Shown: in pieces, positions 24,193-31,113 of the stretch
Layout: the number at the start of each line of letters is the position of its first letter
How positions within the stretch are numbered: position 1 is the first letter of the stretch
NCBI GenBank assembly: GCA_041393495.1
Contig: JAWKKA010000002.1
Span: 1-64,000, forward strand
From: RHKX01 sp041393495
GTDB taxonomy: Bacteria > Actinomycetota > Thermoleophilia > Solirubrobacterales > 70-9
Reading direction: 5' to 3'
Length of the DNA stretch: 64,000 nucleotides
The notes under the pieces: model-generated
Databases searched by the model: none
What the model was told of the DNA's origin: nothing
Seen by the model: only the letters and a program-made list of their open reading frames with translations
Made by a program: the position numbers and the translations under genes

Positions 24193-25630
24193 GGATGACT
24201 CCCTTCGGGTTCGATTCGCCCCCTCGCCAACCGGAGCGCTGCACATCGGCGGCGCGAGGACGGCACTGTACAACTGGCTTGTCGCGCGCGGATCCGGCGG
24301 CGCGCTGATCCTGCGGATCGAGGACACCGACCGCGAGCGTTCGACGGCGGCGAACGTCGAGCAGATCCTCGACGCGCTCGGCTGGCTCGAGCTCGACTGG
24401 GACGAGGGCCCGATCAGCCAGCACGAGCGGGCTCCGCGTCACCGCGAGCGGCTCGAGGAGCTGCTCGCCTCCGGCGCCGCCTACCGGGATGCGACGACCG
24501 GCGCCGAGGTCCAGGCCTGGCGGCGCGACAACCCGGGCCGGGGCTACCGGGGGACGCCCCTGACGGGCGCCGCCGCCGGCGGCGCCGCGGTCCGCCTGCG
24601 CGTCCCCGACGGAGGCGAGACGATCGTCTCTGATGCGATCCGTGGCGAGGTCCGGTTCGAGAACGCGCTCCAGGACGATCCCGTGATCGCGCGGGCCGAC
24701 GGTTCGGTCCTCTACAACTTCGCGGTCGCCGTCGATGACGCGGACATGCGGATCACCGACGTGATCCGCGGCGACGACCATCTCTCGAACACGCCCCGGC
24801 AGCTGCTCGTGTTCGAGGCGCTCGGCGAGGTGCCGCCGCGTTACGCGCATCTGCCGCTGCTGCACGGACCCGACGGCAGAAAGCTCTCGAAGCGCCACGG
24901 CGCCGCCTCCGTCCAGGAGCTGCGCGAGGCCGGCTACCTGCCCGCTGCCGTCCGCAACTACCTCGCGCTGCTCGGCTGGGGGGCCGCAGATGACGAGACG
25001 ATCCTCTCCACCGACGAGCTCGTCCACCGCTTCTCGATCGACCGGGTCGGCCGCGCCGCGGCGATCTTCGACGAGAAGAAGCTCCGCTGGCTGAACGGCC
25101 GCTACATGCGCGAGCAGCCGCTCGACCGCTACGAGGCCGAGCTCGCGGCGTACCTCGAGCGCAACGAGCCGGCAGCAGCGACCACGTTCGCTGCGGCCCC
25201 GGCCGCGGCGCGGCTGCAGGCGTGCGCGATCGTCAGCGACAAGGCCCAGACGGTCGCCGAGGTCTGGCCGCTGGTCGCGTTCCTGTTCACCGAGCCGGAC
25301 ATCGAGCGCGTCGACGAGAAGGTCTGGCGCAAGGTGATGAAGCCGGGCTCGAGGTCGCTGCTGCGCAAGGCCGCCACGGTCCTCGCCGCGATCGATCCGT
25401 TCGACGCCGAGACCATCGAGCGGGACCTGCGCGGGCTGATCGACGCCGAGGGCGTCGCCGCGACCAGGGTCCTGCAGCCGATCCGCGTCGCGATCAGCGG
25501 CTCGAACGTCTCGCCGGGGATCTTCGAGTCGCTCGCCGCGCTCGGTCGCGGGCGGTCGATCGCGAGGCTGGATCGGGCGATCGGACGCCTCGGCGACGCC
25601 CTGCCCGGGGACGATTCCGACCCGGGCTAA
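24191..25630 (+). CDS. gltX: Glutamyl-tRNA synthetase
   Basis: A 479-residue class I synthetase that charges tRNA-Glu (and, given gatCAB in this window, probably tRNA-Gln as the mischarged precursor). The HIGH motif is ALHIGGART and the KMSKS loop is GRKLSKRHGA, with VLYNFAVAVDD and DHLSNTPRQ in between. ATG 24191-24193 overlaps the nfo start codon head to head and there is no clear ribosome site or TANNNT in the usual place, so its promoter lies inside nfo. The product works with the gatCAB amidotransferase at 35-38 kb. Confidence 0.95.
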   Translation: MDDSLRVRFAPSPTGALHIGGARTALYNWLVARGSGGALILRIEDTDRERSTAANVEQILDALGWLELDWDEGPISQHERAPRHRERLEELLASGAAYRDATTGAEVQAWRRDNPGRGYRGTPLTGAAAGGAAVRLRVPDGGETIVSDAIRGEVRFENALQDDPVIARADGSVLYNFAVAVDDADMRITDVIRGDDHLSNTPRQLLVFEALGEVPPRYAHLPLLHGPDGRKLSKRHGAASVQELREAGYLPAAVRNYLALLGWGAADDETILSTDELVHRFSIDRVGRAAAIFDEKKLRWLNGRYMREQPLDRYEAELAAYLERNEPAAATTFAAAPAAARLQACAIVSDKAQTVAEVWPLVAFLFTEPDIERVDEKVWRKVMKPGSRSLLRKAATVLAAIDPFDAETIERDLRGLIDAEGVAATRVLQPIRVAISGSNVSPGIFESLAALGRGRSIARLDRAIGRLGDALPGDDSDPG

Positions 25631-25716
25631 CGGGATCGGGCCGCGCTGCCGATCAGGGTGGAGGCACCGGCGGCAGGACACGCCCCGCCATCCCCGGACC
25701 GGCTCAGGACAGACCG

Positions 25717-26775
25717 ATGACCACAGCAGAGAAGACCGCCAGCGCGCCCCTCATCAGCGGACGGGGAAAGGGCGGCCAACGCCTCGCCGCAGCGTTCGAC
25801 GCGGTCGGTCGGATGCCGGCCCTCGAGGACACGATCGACCGGGTCGTCAAGGCGACCTCGCAGCAGAGCTCCTCGCTGACCGAGATCACCGAGATCGTCG
25901 AGACCGATACCGCGATGGCGATCGCCGTGATGCGTTCCGCCAACAACGGCGGCGGGCCACGCGGTCGGGTCGCCAACGTCCCCGACGCCGTCGAGGCCCT
26001 GACCCCCGCCGGCATCCGGGCCGTCGCCGGGTCGCTGCAGACCTACCGGATGCTCCAGACCGCGAGCTCGTGGGCGTCGTTGCCGGAGCGCTTCCGCCGC
26101 CATGCCGTCGCCACCCGCCATGCCGCCGAGAGCCTCGCGAACGTCGCCGACGTCGCCGGGCGCGAGGAGCTCGCCGCCGCGGCGCTCCTCCACGACGTCG
26201 GTCAGCTCGTCCTGCTCCGCCTCTATCCCGGCTACGAGGAGATCCTCGCCGACCGCATGATGACCCCGGAGGCCCGTGCGCAGCTCGAGCGCCGCGAGTT
26301 CGGCATGGACCACACGATCGTCGGCGGCGTCCTCGCCCGCCGCTGGGGCCTGCCCACCGTGATCACCGGCGCGATCGAGCGCCACCACTCCGAGACGGCG
26401 GACGGCCTCGCCGCCGCGGTCCGGCTCAGCGACCTCGTCGCGCATCAGGCCGCCGGCGACACCGTCTCGCCGGAATCGATGATCGCGGCGGCCGAAGCCT
26501 GCGGGCTCAACGAGGGGCGCCTTCATCAGCTTCTTTACGAGTTCCCGTACGCTCGCGCGCCGCGTCAGCGCCGCGGCGAGCCGTGCCCGCTCTCCCGCCG
26601 CGAGATCGATGCCCTCCGGGGCCTCGCCGAGGGCAAGGTCTACAAGGAGATCGCCGAGGAGATGGGGCTCTCGGCCAGCACCGTCAGGACCCACCTCCAC
26701 AACGTCTACCGCAAGCTCGGGGCCGCCGACCGCGCCCAGGCGGTGCTCGTCGCCCGCGAGCGCGGCTGGGTCTGA
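25717..26775 (+). CDS. HDOD-domain protein with C-terminal LuxR-type DNA-binding domain
   Basis: 352 residues. Residues about 20-270 form an HDOD domain, a catalytically dead HD-like signalling fold (PALEDTIDRVVKATSQQSSS, LLHDVGQLVLLRLYPGY, GGVLARRWGLPTVI). Residues about 285-350 are a GerE/LuxR helix-turn-helix (CPLSRREIDALRGLAEGKVY, then STVRTHLHNVYRKLGA). HDOD proteins usually sense or relay signals with unknown ligands; fusion to a LuxR domain would make it a one-component regulator. A similar HTH is found in the convergent response regulator next door. An earlier in-frame start exists but has no domain support. Confidence 0.85.
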   Translation: MTTAEKTASAPLISGRGKGGQRLAAAFDAVGRMPALEDTIDRVVKATSQQSSSLTEITEIVETDTAMAIAVMRSANNGGGPRGRVANVPDAVEALTPAGIRAVAGSLQTYRMLQTASSWASLPERFRRHAVATRHAAESLANVADVAGREELAAAALLHDVGQLVLLRLYPGYEEILADRMMTPEARAQLERREFGMDHTIVGGVLARRWGLPTVITGAIERHHSETADGLAAAVRLSDLVAHQAAGDTVSPESMIAAAEACGLNEGRLHQLLYEFPYARAPRQRRGEPCPLSRREIDALRGLAEGKVYKEIAEEMGLSASTVRTHLHNVYRKLGAADRAQAVLVARERGWV

Positions 26776-26828
26776 GCGGCCCTGCGACCGGCGCATCGCG
26801 GCGTCATCGGACGACCGCCGCCCGCGGC

Positions 26829-26851
26829 GCGGGCCCCTTCCCGGGGCCCGC
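26829..26851. terminator. Bidirectional hairpin between HDOD-LuxR and response regulator genes
   Basis: A perfect 9-bp stem, GCGGGCCCC (26829-26837) with GGGGCCCGC (26843-26851), closes a 5-nt loop between the two convergent stop codons. Confidence 0.6.
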
Positions 26852-26868
26852 TTGGTCGCAGAAGCCGC

Positions 26869-27480
26869 TCAGTCGATCAGGCTGCTGCGCAGGGCGATCG
26901 CGACCGCGTGGGCGCGGTCGCGGGCGCCGAGGCGGGGGAGGGTCGCCTTCGCGTGCGTGCGGACGGTCTCGGCGCTGAGCCCGAGCCGTCGGGCTGCCTC
27001 CTCGGTCGAGTGGCCGTCGGCGAACATCTGCAGGATCTGGCGCTGCCGCGGGGTCACCCGCTGGCGCTCGCCGTCGCCGTCGATGTCGGGGTCGATGAAG
27101 GAGTTGAAGCGCAGAACCTCATCGACCGCCGAGCGCAGGGTCGCCGGGGAGGAGCGTTTGCTGACGTAGGCCGAGGCGCCGGCGTCGAGCGCCTCCTTGA
27201 TCGCGTGGCGGTCGGCCCGGCCGCCGTGGGCGACGATGCCGAGGCCGGGCTGCTGGTGGAGCAGCTCGCGGATCGTCGCCGTTCCCGACGGCGCCCTGCT
27301 GGCGGCCGCGCGCATCTCGATGATCGCCAGCTCGAAGTTGCCGACGCTGGCCAGCAGGTCGATGGCGCCGCGGCCGTCGGCGAGCTCCTCGAAGTCCCAG
27401 GAGGAGCCGAGCAGGCGCCGGACCCCCAGCCGCACGACCGGGTGGGAGTCGATGATCATGCAGCAGCGTTCGGATCCCAA
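26869..27480 (-). CDS. LuxR-family response regulator with atypical receiver (Glu for Asp)
   Basis: 203 residues: a receiver domain (about 1-125) and a LuxR HTH (about 138-200, TPRQRQILQMFADGHSTEEA, SAETVRTHAKATLPRLGA). The receiver keeps the acidic residue in IIDSHPVV and the conserved Lys (YVSKRSS, K108). The usual phospho-accepting Asp, however, is Glu in AIIEMR (E55). Glu at this place can mimic a phosphorylated state, so the protein may be permanently active or respond to something other than a kinase. No histidine kinase is nearby. The TTG start at 27480 is chosen for its strong ribosome site GGAGGAA. It faces the HDOD-LuxR gene. Confidence 0.85.
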   Translation of the reverse strand: MGSERCCMIIDSHPVVRLGVRRLLGSSWDFEELADGRGAIDLLASVGNFELAIIEMRAAASRAPSGTATIRELLHQQPGLGIVAHGGRADRHAIKEALDAGASAYVSKRSSPATLRSAVDEVLRFNSFIDPDIDGDGERQRVTPRQRQILQMFADGHSTEEAARRLGLSAETVRTHAKATLPRLGARDRAHAVAIALRSSLID

Positions 27481-27549
27481 CGGTTCCTCCAGGCCCCCTC
27501 CGTGGGTGGATGGCGGCGATCGTAGCGGAGCGGCCGCCGACCGATCCGC

Positions 27550-27555
27550 TAGAAC
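27550..27555 (+). promoter_or_regulatory. -10 element TAGAAC of the Rrf2 regulator
   Basis: TAGAAC ends 8 nt before ATG 27564, so the mRNA should be leaderless. Confidence 0.45.
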
Positions 27556-27563
27556 CCGCCGCG

Positions 27564-27962
27564 ATGATCTCGGTCACCGCGAAGTCCCGCTACGCCGTGG
27601 TCGGCATGGCCGAGCTCGCCCGCCACGGTGACCGCCCGGTGCCGATCGCGACCGTCGCCGAGCGCCGCGAGATCCCGATGCAGTTCCTCGAGCAGCTCTT
27701 CTCGACCCTGCGCCGGGCCGGCCTGCTCACCTCCCAGCGCGGCGTCAAGGGCGGCTACCGGCTCGCCCGCGACGCCGAGCAGATCACCGTCCTCGAGGTC
27801 GTCCAGGCCCTCGACGGCAAGCTCGGCGAGGAGGGCCGCGAGGCGGGCGGCATCTGGGCCGACGGGGTCGATGCGCTGCGTGCCGTCTTCTCGGCGGCCA
27901 CGATCGCCGACGTCGCCCGCCGCGAGGAGGCCGAGGAGGGCGGCGGCATGTACTCCATCTGA
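27564..27962 (+). CDS. Rrf2-family transcriptional regulator (possible CymR-like cysteine regulator)
   Basis: 132 residues. The winged helix has SVTAKSRYAVVGMAELARHG, IPMQFLEQLFSTLRRAGLLT and the Rrf2 wing SQRGVKGGYRLAR. There is no Cys in the protein, so it does not hold an Fe-S cluster as IscR or NsrR do. Cys-free Rrf2 proteins such as CymR control cysteine genes through O-acetylserine and CysK; cysK and cysE lie 1.3 kb away, beyond nhaA on the other strand, so that role is plausible but not shown. Target sites could not be identified by eye. Confidence 0.82.
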   Translation: MISVTAKSRYAVVGMAELARHGDRPVPIATVAERREIPMQFLEQLFSTLRRAGLLTSQRGVKGGYRLARDAEQITVLEVVQALDGKLGEEGREAGGIWADGVDALRAVFSAATIADVARREEAEEGGGMYSI

Positions 27963-27970
27963 TCGCGGAG

Positions 27971-29185
27971 TCAGGCGGCCGGCGGCTCGCGGGAGGGGTG
28001 ACGCCCGCCCGCAGCGAGGATCGCGACGCCGATGGCGGCGCTGACGATCGAGCCGCCGAGTACACCGAGCTTGGCGGCCTCGGTGAGCAACGGGTCATCG
28101 AAGGCGAGCGCCGCGATGAACAGCGAGACCGTGAACCCGATGCCGGCGAGGGCCGCGATCCCGACGACGCTGCGGCGGTCGACGCCGGCGGGGAGGACGC
28201 CAAGGCCGGTGCGGACCGCCACGAGCGAGGCAGCCGCGATCCCGACGAGCTTGCCGACGATGAGGCCGAGCGCGACCGCGAGCGCCGCCGCGGCGCCGTC
28301 GCCGTGGCCGAGCGCGTCGCCGCCGATCTCGATGCCGGCGTTGGCGAGGGCGAAGACCGGGAGGATCAGAAAGCTCGTCCACGGGTGGATGCGTTCCTCG
28401 AGCTCCTCGAGGACGCGCCGTCCGCCGACCGGATGGGCGGGGGTCATCAACGCCAGCGCGACGCCCGCGATCGTCGCGTGGACGCCGGATTCGAGGACCG
28501 CGATCCAGACGAGGACGCCGACGATCGCGTAGGGCCAGATCCGGACGATCCCGAGCCGCCGCATCATCACGGTCACGAGGAGGAGCGCGACCGCAACCAC
28601 GAGCCACGGCAGCGACAGCTCCGAGGTGTAGGCGATCGCGATCACGGCGATCGCGAGGACGTCGTCGACGACCGCGATCGTGACGAGGAACAGCTTCGCG
28701 CCGACGCCGACGCGGTCGCCGAGAAGCGCCATCGCCGCGATCGCGAATGCCGCGTCGGTGGCCATCGGGATGCCCCAGCCGGCGCCGGCGCCGGGGCCCG
28801 CCGTGGCGGCGAGGTAGATCAGGACCGGAAGCAGAACACCGCCGGTCGCGGCGACGACCGGCAGCGCCGCCTGCCGCGGGTGCCGGAGATCGCCGTGGGT
28901 CACCTCGCGCTTGATCTCGAGCGAGATCAGGAAGAAGAACAGGGTCATCAGCCCGTCGTTGACCCAGTGGCCGAGGTCCTCGGTGATCGAGAGGCCGCCG
29001 ACGCCGAGGGTCAGCTCGGTGTGCCAGAACGACTCGTAACCGCCGATCCCGAGCAGGTTCACCCACAGCAGCGCCGCGACCGAGCCGATCAGCAGGGCGA
29101 ATCCACCGCCCTCCTCGGCCTTCAGGAACGAGGCGACCGGGTCGATCGCCGCGATCGCGCGTTTCGGCCGGAGCTTCGGCGCCAT
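27971..29185 (-). CDS. nhaA: Na+/H+ antiporter NhaA
   Basis: A 404-residue inner-membrane antiporter with about 12 helices that exports Na+ for H+ and controls internal pH. The motifs are FFFLISLEIKREVTHGDL, GWGIPMATDAAFAIAAMALL, the two ion-binding Asp residues in TIAVVDDVLAIAVI, and GIGFTVSLFIAALAF. The start at 29185 (MAPKLRPKRA) is supported by TACCGT on the minus strand 8 nt upstream. It ends 9 bp from the convergent Rrf2 stop and diverges from cysK. Confidence 0.94.
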   Translation of the reverse strand: MAPKLRPKRAIAAIDPVASFLKAEEGGGFALLIGSVAALLWVNLLGIGGYESFWHTELTLGVGGLSITEDLGHWVNDGLMTLFFFLISLEIKREVTHGDLRHPRQAALPVVAATGGVLLPVLIYLAATAGPGAGAGWGIPMATDAAFAIAAMALLGDRVGVGAKLFLVTIAVVDDVLAIAVIAIAYTSELSLPWLVVAVALLLVTVMMRRLGIVRIWPYAIVGVLVWIAVLESGVHATIAGVALALMTPAHPVGGRRVLEELEERIHPWTSFLILPVFALANAGIEIGGDALGHGDGAAAALAVALGLIVGKLVGIAAASLVAVRTGLGVLPAGVDRRSVVGIAALAGIGFTVSLFIAALAFDDPLLTEAAKLGVLGGSIVSAAIGVAILAAGGRHPSREPPAA

Positions 29186-29193
29186 CGGAGGTG

Positions 29194-29199
29194 ACGGTA
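29194..29199 (-). promoter_or_regulatory. -10 element TACCGT of nhaA
   Basis: On the minus strand TACCGT ends 8 nt before the nhaA ATG, so the mRNA should be leaderless. The cysK promoter (TAACCT, 29251-29256, or TACCGT, 29245-29250) faces the other way about 50 bp away. Confidence 0.45.
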
Positions 29200-29260
29200 T
29201 CCGCCCGGACCACCGGCTTCGCGTGCGGCGTGGGCCCGCGGCGCTACCGTTAACCTCCCC

Positions 29261-30211
29261 ATGCCCCCGAGCGCGTCCCCGACCCTGCGGATCGCCGCCG
29301 AAGCCTCGGCGGTCGTCGGCGACACCCCGTTGGTGGCGCTGAAGCGCGTCGGCGCCGGCCTCGGCGCCGAGCTCGTCGGCAAGCTCGAGTGGTTCAACCC
29401 GGGCGGCTCGATCAAGGACCGGATCGGCGTCGCGATGATCGACGCCGCCGAGGCGGACGGGCGGATCGAGCCGGGGCGGACCGTGATCGTCGAGCCGACG
29501 TCGGGGAACACAGGGATCGCCTTGGCGATGGTCTGCGCGGCGCGCGGGTACCGCTGCATCCTGACGCTGCCCGAGGGCATGAGCCGCGAGCGCTCGGCGA
29601 TGCTGCGCAGCTACGGCGCCGTCGTCCGCGAGACCCCGTCGATGGGCGGCATGGACGAGTCGGTCGAGCTGGCCCGGGCGATCGCCGCCGAGCACGACGA
29701 CGCCTACATGCCCCAACAGTTCGACAACCCCGCCAATCCCGAGGTCCACCGCCGGACCACGGCCGAGGAGATCTGGCGCGACACCGATGGCCGGGTCGAC
29801 GCGATCGTCTGCGGCGCCGGCACCGGCGGCACGATCACCGGCGTCGGGCAGGGCCTGAAGGAGCGCAATCCCGCCCTGTACGTGCTGGCGGTGGAGCCGG
29901 CGGGCTCGCCGGTGCTCTCCGGCGGCAAGCCCGGCCCGCACAAGATCCAGGGCATCGGGCCCGGGTTCGTCCCCGCGGTCCTCGACCGGTCGGTGATCGA
30001 CGAGGTGATCGCCGTCGAGGACGAGTCGGCGATCGCCACCGCGGCCCTGGCGGCGACCCGGGAAGGGCTCCTGGTCGGGATCTCGTCCGGCGCGGCCCTG
30101 CACGCGGCGATCGAGCTCGGCAGCCGACCGGAGATGACCGGCAAGCGGATCGCGATCGTCTTCGCCGATGCGGGCGAGCGCTACATGTCGCTGCCCTGGT
30201 TCGGAGGCTGA
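29261..30211 (+). CDS. cysK: Cysteine synthase (O-acetylserine sulfhydrylase)
   Basis: A 316-residue PLP enzyme that makes cysteine from O-acetylserine and sulfide. GDTPLVALKRV is at the N terminus, the PLP lysine is in FNPGGSIKDRIG, the substrate loop is EPTSGNTGIALAM, and the PLP phosphate cup is CGAGTGGTITGVG, followed by GIGPGFVP. The partner gene cysE starts 6 bp after its stop, which allows the two proteins to form the cysteine synthase complex. Its start is preceded by TAACCT 4 nt or TACCGT 10 nt upstream. Confidence 0.95.
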   Translation: MPPSASPTLRIAAEASAVVGDTPLVALKRVGAGLGAELVGKLEWFNPGGSIKDRIGVAMIDAAEADGRIEPGRTVIVEPTSGNTGIALAMVCAARGYRCILTLPEGMSRERSAMLRSYGAVVRETPSMGGMDESVELARAIAAEHDDAYMPQQFDNPANPEVHRRTTAEEIWRDTDGRVDAIVCGAGTGGTITGVGQGLKERNPALYVLAVEPAGSPVLSGGKPGPHKIQGIGPGFVPAVLDRSVIDEVIAVEDESAIATAALAATREGLLVGISSGAALHAAIELGSRPEMTGKRIAIVFADAGERYMSLPWFGG

Positions 30212-30216
30212 CCGCG

Positions 30217-30951
30217 ATGTTCGGCGTCAAGGCGATCGGTCGCGCCCTCAGGGAGATCCGCGACGACGTGGCCGCGGCGCGCGATCGCGACCCCGCCGCC
30301 CGCGACGTCGGGTCGGTCGGGATCCTCTCCTCGTGGGCGGGCGTGCAGGCGCTCCTCGCCCACCGACTCGCCCACGCGCTGCATGAGGGCGGCGCCCCGC
30401 TGGTTCCCGGCGCGATCGCGTACGCGTCCCGCGCCGTGACCGGGATCGAGATCCATCCCGGCGCCCGGATCGGCGCCGACTTCTTCATCGACCATGGCTC
30501 CGGCGTGGTGATCGGCGAGACCGCCGAGATCGGCGACCGCGTCACGATCTACCAGGGGGTCACCCTCGGCGGCACCGGCTTTCAACGAGGCAAGCGCCAC
30601 CCGACCGTCGAGGACAACGTCACGATCGGCTCCGGGGCGAAGCTGCTCGGCCCGATCAGGGTCGGCCGCGGCGCCAAGGTCGGCGCCAACACCGTCGTCG
30701 TCAGCGACGTCCCCGAGCGGGCGACCGTCGTCGGCAACCCCGGTCACATCGTCAGGGTCGAGGGTCGTCGTCCCGAAGGCCCCGACACCGATTGGATCCA
30801 CCTCCCCGACCCGGTCGCCGATGCGATCAAGGCGCTCTCCGCCCGCCTCGTGGAGGTCGAGCACCGCCTCGCGGCCCTCGACGGCGGCGAGGAGGAGGCC
30901 GAGCTCCACGAGCTCCGTCCCAAGCAGGGCCCGACGACCGCCGGCGGGTAG
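30217..30951 (+). CDS. cysE: Serine O-acetyltransferase
   Basis: 244 residues. It acetylates serine to O-acetylserine, the substrate of CysK. The left-handed beta-helix hexapeptides are visible (IEIHPGARIGADFFIDHGSG, GETAEIGDRVTIYQGVTLGG, RHPTVEDNVTIGSGAKLLGP). The extra C-terminal region after about residue 190 (WIHLPDPVADAIKALSARLV and a Glu-rich stretch) is longer than in minimal enzymes and lacks the obvious Ile-terminal CysK anchor. The ribosome site GGAGG lies over the cysK stop. Confidence 0.94.
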   Translation: MFGVKAIGRALREIRDDVAAARDRDPAARDVGSVGILSSWAGVQALLAHRLAHALHEGGAPLVPGAIAYASRAVTGIEIHPGARIGADFFIDHGSGVVIGETAEIGDRVTIYQGVTLGGTGFQRGKRHPTVEDNVTIGSGAKLLGPIRVGRGAKVGANTVVVSDVPERATVVGNPGHIVRVEGRRPEGPDTDWIHLPDPVADAIKALSARLVEVEHRLAALDGGEEEAELHELRPKQGPTTAGG

Positions 30952-31020
30952 CGGGGGGCAGCTCCGACCGGATCCTCCGCTCCCGCCCCGGCGGTGGGCC
31001 CGGCGACCGTGAGCGCGACG

Positions 31021-31043
31021 AAAACCACCGATACGGTGGGTTT
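31021..31043. terminator. Hairpin with A- and T-tracts after cysKE
   Basis: CCACCG (31025-31030) and CGGTGG (31034-31039) form a stem with AAAA before and TTT after, which is the most classical terminator shape in this window. It ends the cysK-cysE transcript. Confidence 0.6.
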
Positions 31044-31098
31044 CGACGACCTCGAGGTCCAGCCGCGACCGAGCGCCGGGCCGCGCCGGGCGCGCGGC

Positions 31099-31104
31099 TA
31101 TCCT
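31099..31104 (+). promoter_or_regulatory. -10 element TATCCT of the helicase gene
   Basis: TATCCT ends 9 nt before ATG 31114, consistent with a leaderless mRNA. Confidence 0.45.
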
Positions 31105-31113
31105 CGGCCGGCG

